From Candidatus Poseidonia alphae (GTDB lineage: Archaea; Thermoplasmatota; Poseidoniia; Poseidoniales; Poseidoniaceae): 44,122 nucleotides of DNA. Both the position numbers and the translations under genes were made by a program. The notes beneath the pieces were generated by a model. It was not told the origin of the DNA. It was given only the letters and a program-made list of their open reading frames with translations, and did no database searches. Positions 1 to 8,920 of the stretch are shown here, piece after piece. The DNA lies in assembly GCA_002505405.1 (NCBI GenBank), contig DAVD01000045.1:1-44122 (forward strand). Reading direction: 5' to 3'. Positions within the stretch are counted from its first letter, which is position 1; every line of letters starts with the position of its first letter.

Positions 1-1700
1 CTGCGTCCATACCACTTGACCAGTCGACCATGCTTTCCAGCGTACTTGGTTTGGTTGAGCAACTGCATACGGGCTTCATTCAGACTGTGTGCTGCAAGAC
101 GACCGTCTTCGCCAAAGCGCATCAAACTGGCGTGGTCTGCTTCGGACCATACACCGTCCCTTTGCAAGAGTGAATTCATGATGCTCCGACGTTGTTCTTG
201 ACCGGTACGGGGGTCCTTTGCACGCAACCATTGTTGGAAGTGAACACCAGGTCCCTCGTAGTGGGAATCGTGAGCCAATGTGTCCGACATTGCTTGAATG
301 AGTTGGAAGGACTGGACGTCGCCTGCGAGGTGGAGAGCTGTTGCAAGCGCAGGTTCCATGGTCCCAAGTGCAGCACCTGATGGAAGACGTTCGCCTTCAC
401 GAGGGTCTGTTCTCATCCATGGTTCGGCTCGGCTTCGATGGTTTTCGTAGCGGGAAGTATCAACGATGAGGTCTCGAACGACTGGGTGGCCGGGTAGAGG
501 TTCAACACGAACTCGCCCGCCATCGGAAGTTAGGTCAGCGATCATCGTTGAGTCGGAAAGTGCGACACGTCCGTTAACACGAATACCAGTGGTTGGAGTT
601 CCAGCACCGCTTCCTCTACGGAATGCAAGACTTCCATCAACATCTTGTTGCATGGAGATGAGAAGGTCTTGAACGGTTGCGTGGCCAGGGACACTGCAAG
701 TGAGTGTGTCCCAACCGGATTCTGCTGCTTCTGGGCAGTACCTGAACAATTCAAGCGTGATGGTCAATTCTTCACGAACAATCTTGCCTGGTGTGAAATC
801 GCCTTCAACTGCATCGTCGTCATCACCTGACCCGTAGGCTTTCATCTCTTCAAGGAGTTCAACTTGCAAAGTTCCAGACGAATCAACGCAGGCAAGGAGG
901 GGGAGGGCTTCATTGACCCAAAGTTGCCATGGAGCGTCAAAATCAACGTCACATTCTTGCAATGGGTGGGCTTCTTTCCCGCCCAATGCAGCGAGTTTTC
1001 CGTTCCAGTCATGACCGGCCTTGCAGAATTCGTCGTAGGATGAATCTCCGATTGCACATATCGAGAAGTGGGTACTTCCGAGACCTGGTCCGTTCGCGTT
1101 GATTGCATTCCAGGCAGATTCGGCGTTGTCGGGCATTTCACCCTCGCCCCACGTGGAGGTGATGATCATTACACGCTTCATCGAAGCCAAACTGGCTGGA
1201 TCGAGTCCATCCATGTCCACTACTTTTGCTTCTAATCCGTAATTACCAGCCATCTTTGCTGTTTTTTCGGCAAGACCTGCTGCATTCCCTGTCTGAGAGC
1301 CAAACAGGATGTTGATTGTGCGGTCGCCTGCAAAGACTGCGTTCAGTTCGTCCGAGGCACCAGCCGCAGGAGCAACTGCGGCCACAGCCGCAGGAGCGAT
1401 TTCTGCTGGCGCTTCTGCTGCAACCTCTGTTACCGCAGCACCATCGCCAACGAGTTCAAACTTAATCACTTCAACTGGGCAAGCTTCCGCAGCCTCAAGA
1501 ATAATGTCTCCGAGTTCTGCGCCAAGTGTACCTGTAAGCAGCGAACCGCCTTCGTTTCGGTCAAATAGCCCGTCGGTCCGAACAGCTGCTAAAATCATCG
1601 ATGAGTCGTCCGTGACCTCGAATACTTCAGGGCAAATATCCTGACATGCATCACAGGTGATGCAATCCTCGTCAATCCATACTTTTGCGACAACTGCCAT
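1..1700 (-). CDS. Ferredoxin-flavodoxin-SdhB-like fusion protein (3' end cut by window edge)
   Basis: The minus-strand frame is open from ATG 1698-1700 to the window edge: 566 codons with no stop. Residues 1-82 form a single-cluster ferredoxin with C13, C16, C19, C23-Pro and distal C74-Pro, the spacing of Pyrococcus-type ferredoxins. An Ala/Pro/Glu linker follows (about 86-117). Residues 128-270 are a flavodoxin-like FMN domain of the CysJ/P450-reductase kind, with the phosphate loop GSQTGNA at 134-140, TSTWGEGEMPD at 181-191 and a GDSSYDEFC segment. Residues about 308-415 resemble the N-terminal 2Fe-2S domain of succinate dehydrogenase/fumarate reductase SdhB: VNGRVAL and VEPLPGHPVVRDLIVD match, but every cluster-binding cysteine is gone. 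The remaining alpha-helical part also lacks cysteines as far as it is visible. I infer a soluble electron-transfer hub. The partner is unknown and no Sdh genes are in view. Confidence 0.85.
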   Translation of the reverse strand, partial: MAVVAKVWIDEDCITCDACQDICPEVFEVTDDSSMILAAVRTDGLFDRNEGGSLLTGTLGAELGDIILEAAEACPVEVIKFELVGDGAAVTEVAAEAPAEIAPAAVAAVAPAAGASDELNAVFAGDRTINILFGSQTGNAAGLAEKTAKMAGNYGLEAKVVDMDGLDPASLASMKRVMIITSTWGEGEMPDNAESAWNAINANGPGLGSTHFSICAIGDSSYDEFCKAGHDWNGKLAALGGKEAHPLQECDVDFDAPWQLWVNEALPLLACVDSSGTLQVELLEEMKAYGSGDDDDAVEGDFTPGKIVREELTITLELFRYCPEAAESGWDTLTCSVPGHATVQDLLISMQQDVDGSLAFRRGSGAGTPTTGIRVNGRVALSDSTMIADLTSDGGRVRVEPLPGHPVVRDLIVDTSRYENHRSRAEPWMRTDPREGERLPSGAALGTMEPALATALHLAGDVQSFQLIQAMSDTLAHDSHYEGPGVHFQQWLRAKDPRTGQEQRRSIMNSLLQRDGVWSEADHASLMRFGEDGRLAAHSLNEARMQLLNQTKYAGKHGRLVKWYGR

Positions 1701-1701
1701 C

Positions 1702-1738
1702 GGAAGACCCCTTGCTCACACTCTGTGAGCAATCTTCC
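1702..1738 (-). promoter_or_regulatory. Hairpin in the leader of the ferredoxin-flavodoxin fusion gene
   Basis: A perfect inverted repeat (TTGCTCACA at 1712-1720, centre CTC, TGTGAGCAA at 1724-1732) is flanked by a second matching pair (GGAAGA at 1702-1707, TCTTCC at 1733-1738). On the minus-strand transcript this folds into a 15-bp stem with a GGGG bulge at 1708-1711, ending one base before the ATG. The bulge is the only Shine-Dalgarno-like run in front of the gene. It could be a dimeric repressor operator or an RNA structure controlling ribosome access. Which one cannot be told from sequence. Confidence 0.55.
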
Positions 1739-1800
1739 CACCCTTGAGTGGCCTTTGAAGGTTATTATCTCCCCGTGACAAAATAAGGCTTCTGTAGTTC

Positions 1801-1819
1801 ATTTTTCTCAGTGAAAAAT
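1801..1819 (-). terminator. Possible terminator after thermosome gene
   Basis: The inverted repeat ATTTTTC-TCAGT-GAAAAAT lies 21-39 nt past the thermosome stop and ends in a T-rich arm on the minus strand. It would separate the thermosome from the next minus-strand gene. The stem is short and AU-rich, so this is tentative. Confidence 0.3.
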
Positions 1820-1839
1820 TGCAGTGACTAAGGGCCACA

Positions 1840-3462
1840 TCACATGTTGAAATCGCCCATGCCACCCATGCCGCCTTCCATGGGGACGCCCTTGGATGAA
1901 ATTACGTCATCAATACGCAAAATCATGATCGCTGTTTCCGTTGCAGACTGAATCGCTTGTTCAACAACGCGGAGAGGTTCGACGACATTGGCCTCGTTCA
2001 TGTCCACTACGCCACCTTCATAGACGTTAATTCCTGCATAGGATTGGCCGTCAGCATGGGCTTTGCGCAATTCAATGAGCGTTGTTACCGGGTCAAGACC
2101 GGCGTTTTCGGCCAAGGTACGAGGAATGATTTCCAAAGCAGAGGCAAAGGCTTCAATGGCCATTTGCTCACGCCCACCCACGGTTTCAGCGAAGGTCCGC
2201 AAGTCTCGTGAGAGCGCTGCAAGAACGCTACCGCCTCCAGTTAGGACTGCTCCATCTTCCCATGCGACGGATACAACTCCGACTGCATCGTCAAAAGCAC
2301 GGCGAATTTCATCAACAACGTGCTCGGTTCCACCGCGGAGAAGAACGGAAACAGATTTGGCTTCAGGACATCCTGTCACGAAGGTCATGTTCGACTCGCC
2401 GATTTTCTTTTCTTCAACACGGGCTGCAAGACCCAAATCCGACTCGTTCATGTCCTCGAGGTTGGTGATGATGGTCCCGCCAGTTGCTTTTGAAAGCGCT
2501 TCCATATCGGATTTCTTGGCTCGACGAATAGCGAAAATTCCCTTCTTGGAGAGATAATGTTGCGCTAACTCATCAATTCCTTTTTGACATACCAACACGT
2601 TAGCCCCAGCGGATTCAATCGTATTGACCAAATTGCGAATGTAGTTCTCTTCTTCTTCGAGGAACAGAGCGAGTTGGTTCGGGTCGGTGATCTGAATTTT
2701 TGCATCGACTTCGGTCTTCTTGACTTCAATCGCCGAGTTCACCAAGGCTATTTTTGCAATGCTCATGACTCGAGGCATTCCTGCGTGAACACGCTCTTTA
2801 TCCAAGAGAATGCCATCGATCAATGTTGAATCTTTGATGGAGCCGCCTTGACGCTTCTCTACCTTAATGTCGGACAAGTCAACCAATCGTTCTCCATCTT
2901 CTGTAAGCCCAACCGCATTTACTGCCCGGACACAAATATCAGCCATAAACGACTTCACTGCACCTGCAGACTTTCCAGTGAGTGCAGTTTTTGCGACTTC
3001 CAATAGCACTTTATCATCGTTTTCAGTGGATATGCCGTGATTTTCAAGAAGTCCAATGGCCCGTTCTGCAGCAAGACGGAATCCTTCACAGATGACTGTT
3101 GGATGAACGTTTTGTTCAATCAAATCCTCACTGCGCTTGAGAAGCTCTCCTGAAAGAATCACAGCGGAGGTTGTACCATCATAGCAATGTTGTTCCTGAG
3201 TTTTTGCGACCTCAATGATCATTTTAGCCGCTGGGTGTTCGATGTCCATTTCTTTCAGAATGGTTGCACCGTCGTTTGTAATGACGACGTCGCCCATTGA
3301 ATCAACAAGCATCTTGTCCATACCTTTTGGGCCTAGCGTTGAGCGAACGGCATCAGCGACGGCTTTAGCCGCAGCAATGTTATTCGATTGAGCAGTTCGT
3401 CCACGAGTTCGTTGTGTTCCATCCTTGAGGATGAAGATAGGGGCTTGTCCATTTCCGTACAT
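1840..3462 (-). CDS. ths: Thermosome subunit (group II chaperonin)
   Basis: Group II chaperonin of 540 residues, the usual length. It forms two-ring ATP-driven protein-folding cages in the cytoplasm. Visible hallmarks are LGPKGMDKML at 43-52, NDGATIL at 63-69, a GGGS segment in the second half of the equatorial domain, and a Gly-Met-rich C-terminus (GGMGGMGDFNM). The usual GDGTT nucleotide motif reads CYDGTT (93-98): the catalytic Asp95 is kept but the preceding Gly is Tyr. The ATG at 3460-3462 has a GGAGG Shine-Dalgarno 7-8 nt upstream. The gene sits 76 nt behind the surface-protein gene on the same strand, with an inverted repeat across that gap. No other chaperonin subunit lies in the window. 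Confidence 0.97.
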   Translation of the reverse strand: MYGNGQAPIFILKDGTQRTRGRTAQSNNIAAAKAVADAVRSTLGPKGMDKMLVDSMGDVVITNDGATILKEMDIEHPAAKMIIEVAKTQEQHCYDGTTSAVILSGELLKRSEDLIEQNVHPTVICEGFRLAAERAIGLLENHGISTENDDKVLLEVAKTALTGKSAGAVKSFMADICVRAVNAVGLTEDGERLVDLSDIKVEKRQGGSIKDSTLIDGILLDKERVHAGMPRVMSIAKIALVNSAIEVKKTEVDAKIQITDPNQLALFLEEEENYIRNLVNTIESAGANVLVCQKGIDELAQHYLSKKGIFAIRRAKKSDMEALSKATGGTIITNLEDMNESDLGLAARVEEKKIGESNMTFVTGCPEAKSVSVLLRGGTEHVVDEIRRAFDDAVGVVSVAWEDGAVLTGGGSVLAALSRDLRTFAETVGGREQMAIEAFASALEIIPRTLAENAGLDPVTTLIELRKAHADGQSYAGINVYEGGVVDMNEANVVEPLRVVEQAIQSATETAIMILRIDDVISSKGVPMEGGMGGMGDFNM

Positions 3463-3500
3463 GATAGTGCCTCCGGCAAACCCTGCGAGGCTGACTGTGC

Positions 3501-3543
3501 CTTGAACCCTACGCTTGGGTCATCGTGGGGTTTCGGGTTCAAG
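3501..3543. repeat. 9-bp inverted repeat between surface-protein and thermosome genes
   Basis: CTTGAACCC (3501-3509) and GGGTTCAAG (3535-3543) are perfect complements separated by 25 nt. The second arm covers the stop codon (3539-3541) of the upstream gene. It lies 38-81 nt in front of the thermosome ATG, so it could be an intercistronic RNA stem or a heat-shock operator. No clear TATA box accompanies it. Confidence 0.4.
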
Positions 3544-6500
3544 CTTGTCCGTTCTGCTCAAGCCATTGTTGGCCGTAATGCTTCCACTGTTCCGTAGTCC
3601 AACCGTTTGGTAGACCTCCTGCAGGCAGTGGAGGCATTCCATCGTCAACCGTTGCCGAAGCAGGTTCAGGAGCGGGTGCGGGTGCTGCCGGAGGAGCCCA
3701 TGTAGGAATCGGTTCTGGCGAAGGTGCCCCTGCAACGGGAACGGTTGGGGCTGAAGCGACTGCACCGTAGTTTGCTGACAGACTGTCTTCATATCCATCT
3801 TCGCCCCAGTTTTTGTATTCATCTTCTTCTTCCTCACTGCGCATGATGGTCAAAAGGACAAGAACACCACCAACGAGAATCAACAGGAACACACCCCAAA
3901 GAGCAATCTCCTCCAGTGGGAATCCTGAACCAGCGTCGTCAGCAGCATCTACTGCATCAGAACCTTGCTTGAGGAGGGTGACTTCAAGGAGGCCATTAGC
4001 AGCATCACTGACCGTTTCGGAGCGTGCCCAAATGGTCAAATTTGAAACGAAGACTTCAGAATTAAGGTTCTTCAAGGTGGTTTCAGTCACTTCGATCGTT
4101 AATGTGACTTCTCGCTCTTCGTTCAATCCCAAGGAGAAATCTCGGTCCATTCGGCCGATTTTTGTTTGGAACCACGACTTGGTTTCTGAATCGTCCAATT
4201 CCATAACAACAACTTGCGGGGTAGTGTACTGATTCTTCACCCTAACCGTGACCTCGTATTCCCCTTCTTCGTTGATGGATAGAGGTTGGATGGTGTAAAT
4301 CTTCAACCAGTTTTGCGACCCAACGAGGTAGGTTGCCTGGCCGGTTGCACTGACCGTGTCATCTGACGAACTTGTTGCGATGACTCCAAGTGTCAAATCG
4401 CCTTCTGCACCTGCGAGGAATGAAAACTCAACCGTGACGTTAAAGCTTGCACCAACATCAATCTCTGGGGTTTGGCCGTTGACTAGATTGGTGAATGCAG
4501 CTTGCATACCCAGAGGGTTATTGAGTGTCATATCAAAGCGGTCAGCACTGTTACCATCGTTACGAACTTCAAAGGCCATGGTTTGGGCGGGATCGCCTGG
4601 AATGTAAGATTGGCCCGTTTGTTCGTCAGAGACGAATACTGCTGCCGTGTCAAGAATGTCAACTGAGATGTCAATCGAGGTTGATACAGTTGGGTCTGCG
4701 ACGTTGGTTGCAATCACCTTAACCGTGTAAAGGGCTGGAGTAAGGCCAACAGGCATAGCAAGTCGGAGGACAAAGGCACCCTCGCCATCCCACGCATCAA
4801 GTACCGGAGACTCTGTGGCTGGAAGTGAAGCTTGGAGTCTCCAGTTGCTCTGGAGGATGCTCAAATCATATTGTTCATCATCATTTCCTAGATTAAAGAT
4901 GTTCACAATGATGGAACGTCCGTTTCCATTAGCCGAGCCGGTCAACGTGTATTCTTCGGTTTCCAATTGAACGTCTCTCAAAACGGGGACTTCGATGTTA
5001 CGGACAAGTTGGTCCGTACCGAAGAGAGGTGTTGAGCATGAAGGGCAACTGGCCCGCAGGTTGAACGAAACTGGCCCCGGCGGTGCGAGGTCGGGAGCGG
5101 TGATGTTGAGCGTCAAGTCAATTCGCTCTCCCTTTGCAAGCACAATTGGGTTGGGGAGTACAACTCCTGTTTCATTGAGTACGGTAGCAGACCATCCTCC
5201 AGGAGTTGTGGTGTCTGAAAATGAGGTGATAAGGTTGAATGCAGCGTCCTTGTTTCCAGTGTTTTGAAGACCAAAGTCGATAGTATCGTACATGCCAGGT
5301 CCAATCGTAGCTGCGAGCAAACCAACGGTTGAGGTCAGGGCAACACCAAACTGCTCGCTCACCGCAAGGTCCATTTCAAGACGGGCCTTTTCACCGAGTT
5401 GCGCACTGCTTGCGTCGCTGAGCCAGAGGTTCCATGTTTGTTGCTGAACATCTGCACCTGCTGGAACGGTCAGGTTAGCCCAGAAATCAACGGTCTCACC
5501 TGCACCCAATACCGGCATGATGACGTTTGTTCCGTGGTTGCTGCTTCCGTCAATGTCCATGCGGATGATCGGGAACGGAACCATCCATGAAGCGTTGCTT
5601 ACGTTGGTCTCAACACGAATGGTTGCTGGAGAGTAACCGTTGTTGGTCAATGAGCATTGGAGGATGGCCATTTGGTTGGGTGCAATGGTATAACTTCCAC
5701 TGCTTGGATTGTCACACTGCAGGTCCACCGTGTAGTCGCTCACCTTACTGACTCCGAATTGAATCAAGTCGTCAACGTGGAATCCTTCACTTGCTGAACT
5801 TGAATCTGATGTGAAGAGCAAACCAAATGAGTAAGAGTTGCCACCAAGGAAGACATCAGGGTTGGCCAAGTTTGGGATCTGGACCCATGATTCTTGCGGG
5901 TCCCATGAAATGTTGCTCCATTGACCCTGTGCCGCACTTGGGTTCCCTTGAGAAATGTCCCAAGAAATGGATTCGTAATCATCGTCAAGGTTACCGGATC
6001 CTCGCCATAATTCAAGAGATACCGAGTCTCCTGTGGACATGCTGCCCCACGCTTGAATGTGATACTGGCTGGAGACGTATTCGTTGGAGTAGAACAACGA
6101 CCTGCAAATGTATTGCTGGTAGAGATTACTGATTTCGCCGTCAAGAGTCGAGTCTGCCCCGCAGGTTTGCCCGGTCATCAGATGGCCGTTGAACAAACGG
6201 GTTGCTTCTGCGTTGGAAGGATAGTTGCTTCCCTCATCGGAATGACGCCAATGCTTTGATCCAACGGCACTTGCGCCGTTGTCCGTAGTCCATGAACCGA
6301 TAGCAACCGCTCCGCCACCGCTTGCAGGGTATTTTCCTGAGAAGTAGGTTGAGGCTCCCGTCGTGGTACCGTCAAAAGGGTCAGATGCGACGGCAACCGG
6401 CACGGTTTCGTCTTTGACATCGTTTTCGTTTTGCGAATCGTCACCAAAGGCGACTGTCGCACGAAGAATGAGGCCGCCTGTCAAGTCGTTGGATGATGTG

Positions 6501-6997
6501 TTGAGAATTGAATGGGCTGCGGTAGGAGTCCATGCCATGGAGTAAACATCCTGTTGACCTCCGGTGAGAGGAGCAGTATTCCAAGTATACGTTTCCATAA
6601 CGAATCCAATCGGATGAACCACTTCGAGCATGACTGGGGCGGATTCACCAATGGCACCCGTTCCAAACCGTTGGACTGTAATCTTGATTTCTATGGATTG
6701 GTCTATGAAGATGTAATCCAACACAGTTCCATCAGATTGAATCCATTGAGAGGCCATGGCACTGGAATTTCCGAGAGAAATGGTCTTGACGGTGTAGTCG
6801 TCGTTTGTTCCGCCACGACCAGATGCTGCTTCCACCGGGGGAGCAATCATCAAAGCAAAGGACTGGAGGAGCATCAAGATGACAAGAGTAAAGGGAGTCA
6901 TTCGGCGCATATTCATCAACAGAGTGAGCCAACATGATTGAGCATAAGAATGTGGCCTTTTCTTGGTCGGGACGCTGAATTTAAATTTCGAGGTCAC
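3539..6997 (-). CDS. Large membrane-anchored surface protein with Ig-fold (NEW3/COG1470-like) repeats
   Basis: This predicted cell-surface protein has 1152 residues. The frame begins with GTG at 6995-6997, overlapping the upstream stop as GTGA. However, Met28 or Met30 (6916/6910) would give a clean signal peptide (MRRMTPFTLVILMLLQSFAL), so one of these may be the true start. The long extracellular part holds several beta-sandwich repeats in which 'N-x-G' turns precede hydrophobic strands (LTNNGYSPATI, LQNTGNKDAAF, IFNLGNDDEQYD, VRNDGNSADRFD), as in NEW3/COG1470 domains. A transmembrane helix near 1040-1062 is followed by an acidic stretch, a Pro/Ala-rich linker and a terminal motif, GLPNGWTTEQWKHYGQQWL. 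Function is unknown; I infer an S-layer-like or adhesive role. The next gene upstream is a coupled polytopic membrane protein. Confidence 0.8.
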   Translation of the reverse strand: MTSKFKFSVPTKKRPHSYAQSCWLTLLMNMRRMTPFTLVILMLLQSFALMIAPPVEAASGRGGTNDDYTVKTISLGNSSAMASQWIQSDGTVLDYIFIDQSIEIKITVQRFGTGAIGESAPVMLEVVHPIGFVMETYTWNTAPLTGGQQDVYSMAWTPTAAHSILNTSSNDLTGGLILRATVAFGDDSQNENDVKDETVPVAVASDPFDGTTTGASTYFSGKYPASGGGAVAIGSWTTDNGASAVGSKHWRHSDEGSNYPSNAEATRLFNGHLMTGQTCGADSTLDGEISNLYQQYICRSLFYSNEYVSSQYHIQAWGSMSTGDSVSLELWRGSGNLDDDYESISWDISQGNPSAAQGQWSNISWDPQESWVQIPNLANPDVFLGGNSYSFGLLFTSDSSSASEGFHVDDLIQFGVSKVSDYTVDLQCDNPSSGSYTIAPNQMAILQCSLTNNGYSPATIRVETNVSNASWMVPFPIIRMDIDGSSNHGTNVIMPVLGAGETVDFWANLTVPAGADVQQQTWNLWLSDASSAQLGEKARLEMDLAVSEQFGVALTSTVGLLAATIGPGMYDTIDFGLQNTGNKDAAFNLITSFSDTTTPGGWSATVLNETGVVLPNPIVLAKGERIDLTLNITAPDLAPPGPVSFNLRASCPSCSTPLFGTDQLVRNIEVPVLRDVQLETEEYTLTGSANGNGRSIIVNIFNLGNDDEQYDLSILQSNWRLQASLPATESPVLDAWDGEGAFVLRLAMPVGLTPALYTVKVIATNVADPTVSTSIDISVDILDTAAVFVSDEQTGQSYIPGDPAQTMAFEVRNDGNSADRFDMTLNNPLGMQAAFTNLVNGQTPEIDVGASFNVTVEFSFLAGAEGDLTLGVIATSSSDDTVSATGQATYLVGSQNWLKIYTIQPLSINEEGEYEVTVRVKNQYTTPQVVVMELDDSETKSWFQTKIGRMDRDFSLGLNEEREVTLTIEVTETTLKNLNSEVFVSNLTIWARSETVSDAANGLLEVTLLKQGSDAVDAADDAGSGFPLEEIALWGVFLLILVGGVLVLLTIMRSEEEEDEYKNWGEDGYEDSLSANYGAVASAPTVPVAGAPSPEPIPTWAPPAAPAPAPEPASATVDDGMPPLPAGGLPNGWTTEQWKHYGQQWLEQNGQA

Positions 6998-8247
6998 TTT
7001 GATTCTTTGTGTGCATCAAATCCACGAATAACGGCATCGTTATGAGACGGTGTTGTTCGAGATTTCCCTTCGTCCAAAAATGGGTCGGATTCGGGCTCAA
7101 AGAGGTCAAGGTCAAGGCCGTCCAGTGGGGACAAAGGTTCCTGAATCATACTTGGCGATGGCCCTTCAGCCTGATGGACCAACTCGTGTGGTACCGCCAC
7201 CGGCACAATCACTTGTTGAACAACCGCTGGTGTATGGGGGGGCGTTGATGCATCGTTTACCGCAGCAAGACGGTCGACCAGTGAACCGGTAACAGCTGTT
7301 TGTTCCGAGTCCTCCTCTTCATCAAGATGAAGGGCTCGCATCCACTCAGGTGGAGAACCCGAACCCCCACCCAAAACAGCCAGTGTGGTAAAGGCAGCCA
7401 TAGGCATCACCGCCAAGGCCGTGAGTAAGTTGAGAAACGAGGTTTCAGGAATCGGGCCAGCCGAAATCAACGATTCAAACAATTCCTTTTCAAATTGTAT
7501 GTTTAATGAAAGGTTTTTTCCCATCCAACGGTGTACAATCCAAGTAGAAAACTGACCCATTGACCAAAGCAGGAACACGGGGAAGATCCAGGTTATTTTC
7601 ATGGTTGCGCCGAGGAACTTACGGGCCAAGGAGGCCAAGGAGATGTATTTACGTGCGAAATATGGGAATACACGGATCGCACAGAAAAGGCACATTGCAT
7701 ACAACATAAGGGCGAGTTCAAGTTGACGGTTTTGATGGATTAAATCCCGTGGAAAGAGCAGGACCAATGCGAGTGGGATGGTTGCAAGCAAGACCTGAAA
7801 CGGCACAGCAAGCAAGACCAATGAACCCCGAATTGCCCACAGAGTATGCCCTTCTTGATAACGGTCATGAACCAAAAGCGAGAGTTTCCCATGAGAAGAG
7901 GACATGTACTTTTTCCGAGTCAAATAACGGTTGGTTGAATTGCGAACATTTCGAGAGAGACCCATTGCATGCCTCCAACCACCATGTTCAATGACGGTAT
8001 TCGGCAAGAATCCACCCATCCCAAGCGCAAGTATGAGCGCGAGCATACCGTAGAGCAGAGAGGCAATGCCAATCCATGGAATCATGTTAACCTCAACGTT
8101 AATTGACATTTGTCCACCTCCAATGTTGAACATCAAAAGATACGTCAAAGCAAACGCCACCAAAGGTGTGAGGAAAATTTGAGCTACCAGTTGCATGGTA
8201 AGAACAAGTCGAGCGGCGAGAGGACCGCTGGTGGTTTGCCTCGCCAT
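6994..8247 (-). CDS. Polytopic membrane protein of unknown function
   Basis: I do not recognise a family for these 417 residues. The N-terminal half has hydrophobic helices around residues 12-40, 58-80, 140-170 and 180-200, and more follow around 215-235 and 280-300. A basic loop (about 90-125: SRNVRNSTNRYLTRKKY) lies between helices. The last 110 residues are soluble and Pro/Glu/Asp-rich (LDEEEDSEQTA, LDLDLFEPESDPF), probably cytoplasmic and disordered. The start is ATG at 8245-8247. Its stop overlaps the start of the large surface-protein gene (GTGA), so the two are translationally coupled and may act together, for example in export or anchoring of that protein. That role is inference. Confidence 0.75.
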   Translation of the reverse strand: MARQTTSGPLAARLVLTMQLVAQIFLTPLVAFALTYLLMFNIGGGQMSINVEVNMIPWIGIASLLYGMLALILALGMGGFLPNTVIEHGGWRHAMGLSRNVRNSTNRYLTRKKYMSSSHGKLSLLVHDRYQEGHTLWAIRGSLVLLAVPFQVLLATIPLALVLLFPRDLIHQNRQLELALMLYAMCLFCAIRVFPYFARKYISLASLARKFLGATMKITWIFPVFLLWSMGQFSTWIVHRWMGKNLSLNIQFEKELFESLISAGPIPETSFLNLLTALAVMPMAAFTTLAVLGGGSGSPPEWMRALHLDEEEDSEQTAVTGSLVDRLAAVNDASTPPHTPAVVQQVIVPVAVPHELVHQAEGPSPSMIQEPLSPLDGLDLDLFEPESDPFLDEGKSRTTPSHNDAVIRGFDAHKESK

Positions 8248-8305
8248 AAGTTAGAACCCTGACCTCTTCATCTCAAAGGTTCCCCTTCGCCAAAGAAAAA
8301 AAGGC

Positions 8306-8920
8306 CTATTCTTCAGAAGTTGTATCCAATGCCGGAGCGGCTGCGAGAGGATATCCATCGGAAATCAGCATGCGAAGTGAACCCATCAATTTTCCATCTT
8401 TCCGAGGCCGTCCTAAATCCGGTCGTGGACGAGGGTCAAGCACGGTACCGCATGCTGAGCAGGCTATTTCACCCGGCATCCAAACAGGTTCTGCCTCGTC
8501 GCAGCAGGCGTCACTGGAAGCAGAACGGTCCATGATTGTTTGAAGGCCAAATGCCATCTCACGGGTCCATGGAGCACCACTGCCCCCAACTGCATTTTGA
8601 AGTCGAGAGAGCACCATCCAACTGGTAGCCACCCACAAGCCAAACCCAAAAGATGCTGAACCCCATTTCAAACTAACCGCACCAAAAAAGAGCGTAACGA
8701 TTGCGATGATCATGCTCGACCAGTAAAAAGAACGCATGTGGAGGACACGTTGGGTCAGGTACGGAGACAGTGGGACGGGATGCGGGTGGGGCGGAAAGCG
8801 CACATTGAACCCCTTAGCGCGAGTCATGTAGAGAGTGGGAAGGCGTGGACCAATGTGTCCAATGAGACCACCGATGGAGAACATCACGATAGAACCAATC
8901 ATTGACATTGCTACCACCAT
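8306..8920 (-). CDS. Small membrane protein with C-terminal cysteine-rich (zinc-ribbon-like) tail
   Basis: This protein has about 204 residues from ATG 8918-8920, which overlaps the aminotransferase stop as TGATG; an in-frame GTG lies one codon earlier. Three hydrophobic helices are visible: one at the N-terminus, FYWSSMIIAIVTLFFGAVSL and FGFGLWVATSWMVL. The C-terminal third is soluble, with CC followed by CSAC about 18 residues later, then a Pro/Arg-rich stretch (RPRPDLGRPRKDG). The four cysteines could bind one zinc ion. No family recognised. The 1-nt overlap indicates coupling with the upstream aminotransferase, though no functional link is obvious. Confidence 0.7.
   Translation of the reverse strand: MVVAMSMIGSIVMFSIGGLIGHIGPRLPTLYMTRAKGFNVRFPPHPHPVPLSPYLTQRVLHMRSFYWSSMIIAIVTLFFGAVSLKWGSASFGFGLWVATSWMVLSRLQNAVGGSGAPWTREMAFGLQTIMDRSASSDACCDEAEPVWMPGEIACSACGTVLDPRPRPDLGRPRKDGKLMGSLRMLISDGYPLAAAPALDTTSEE

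Noticed and set aside
2063..2557. A 164-codon plus-strand open frame opposite the thermosome
   Set aside because: Ser/Arg/Thr-rich shadow of the chaperonin coding strand, with no domain and no promoter.
3530..3560. GGGTTCAAG as a possible tRNA T-loop
   Set aside because: No acceptor or anticodon stem can be built around it; it is explained by the inverted repeat and the end of the surface-protein gene.
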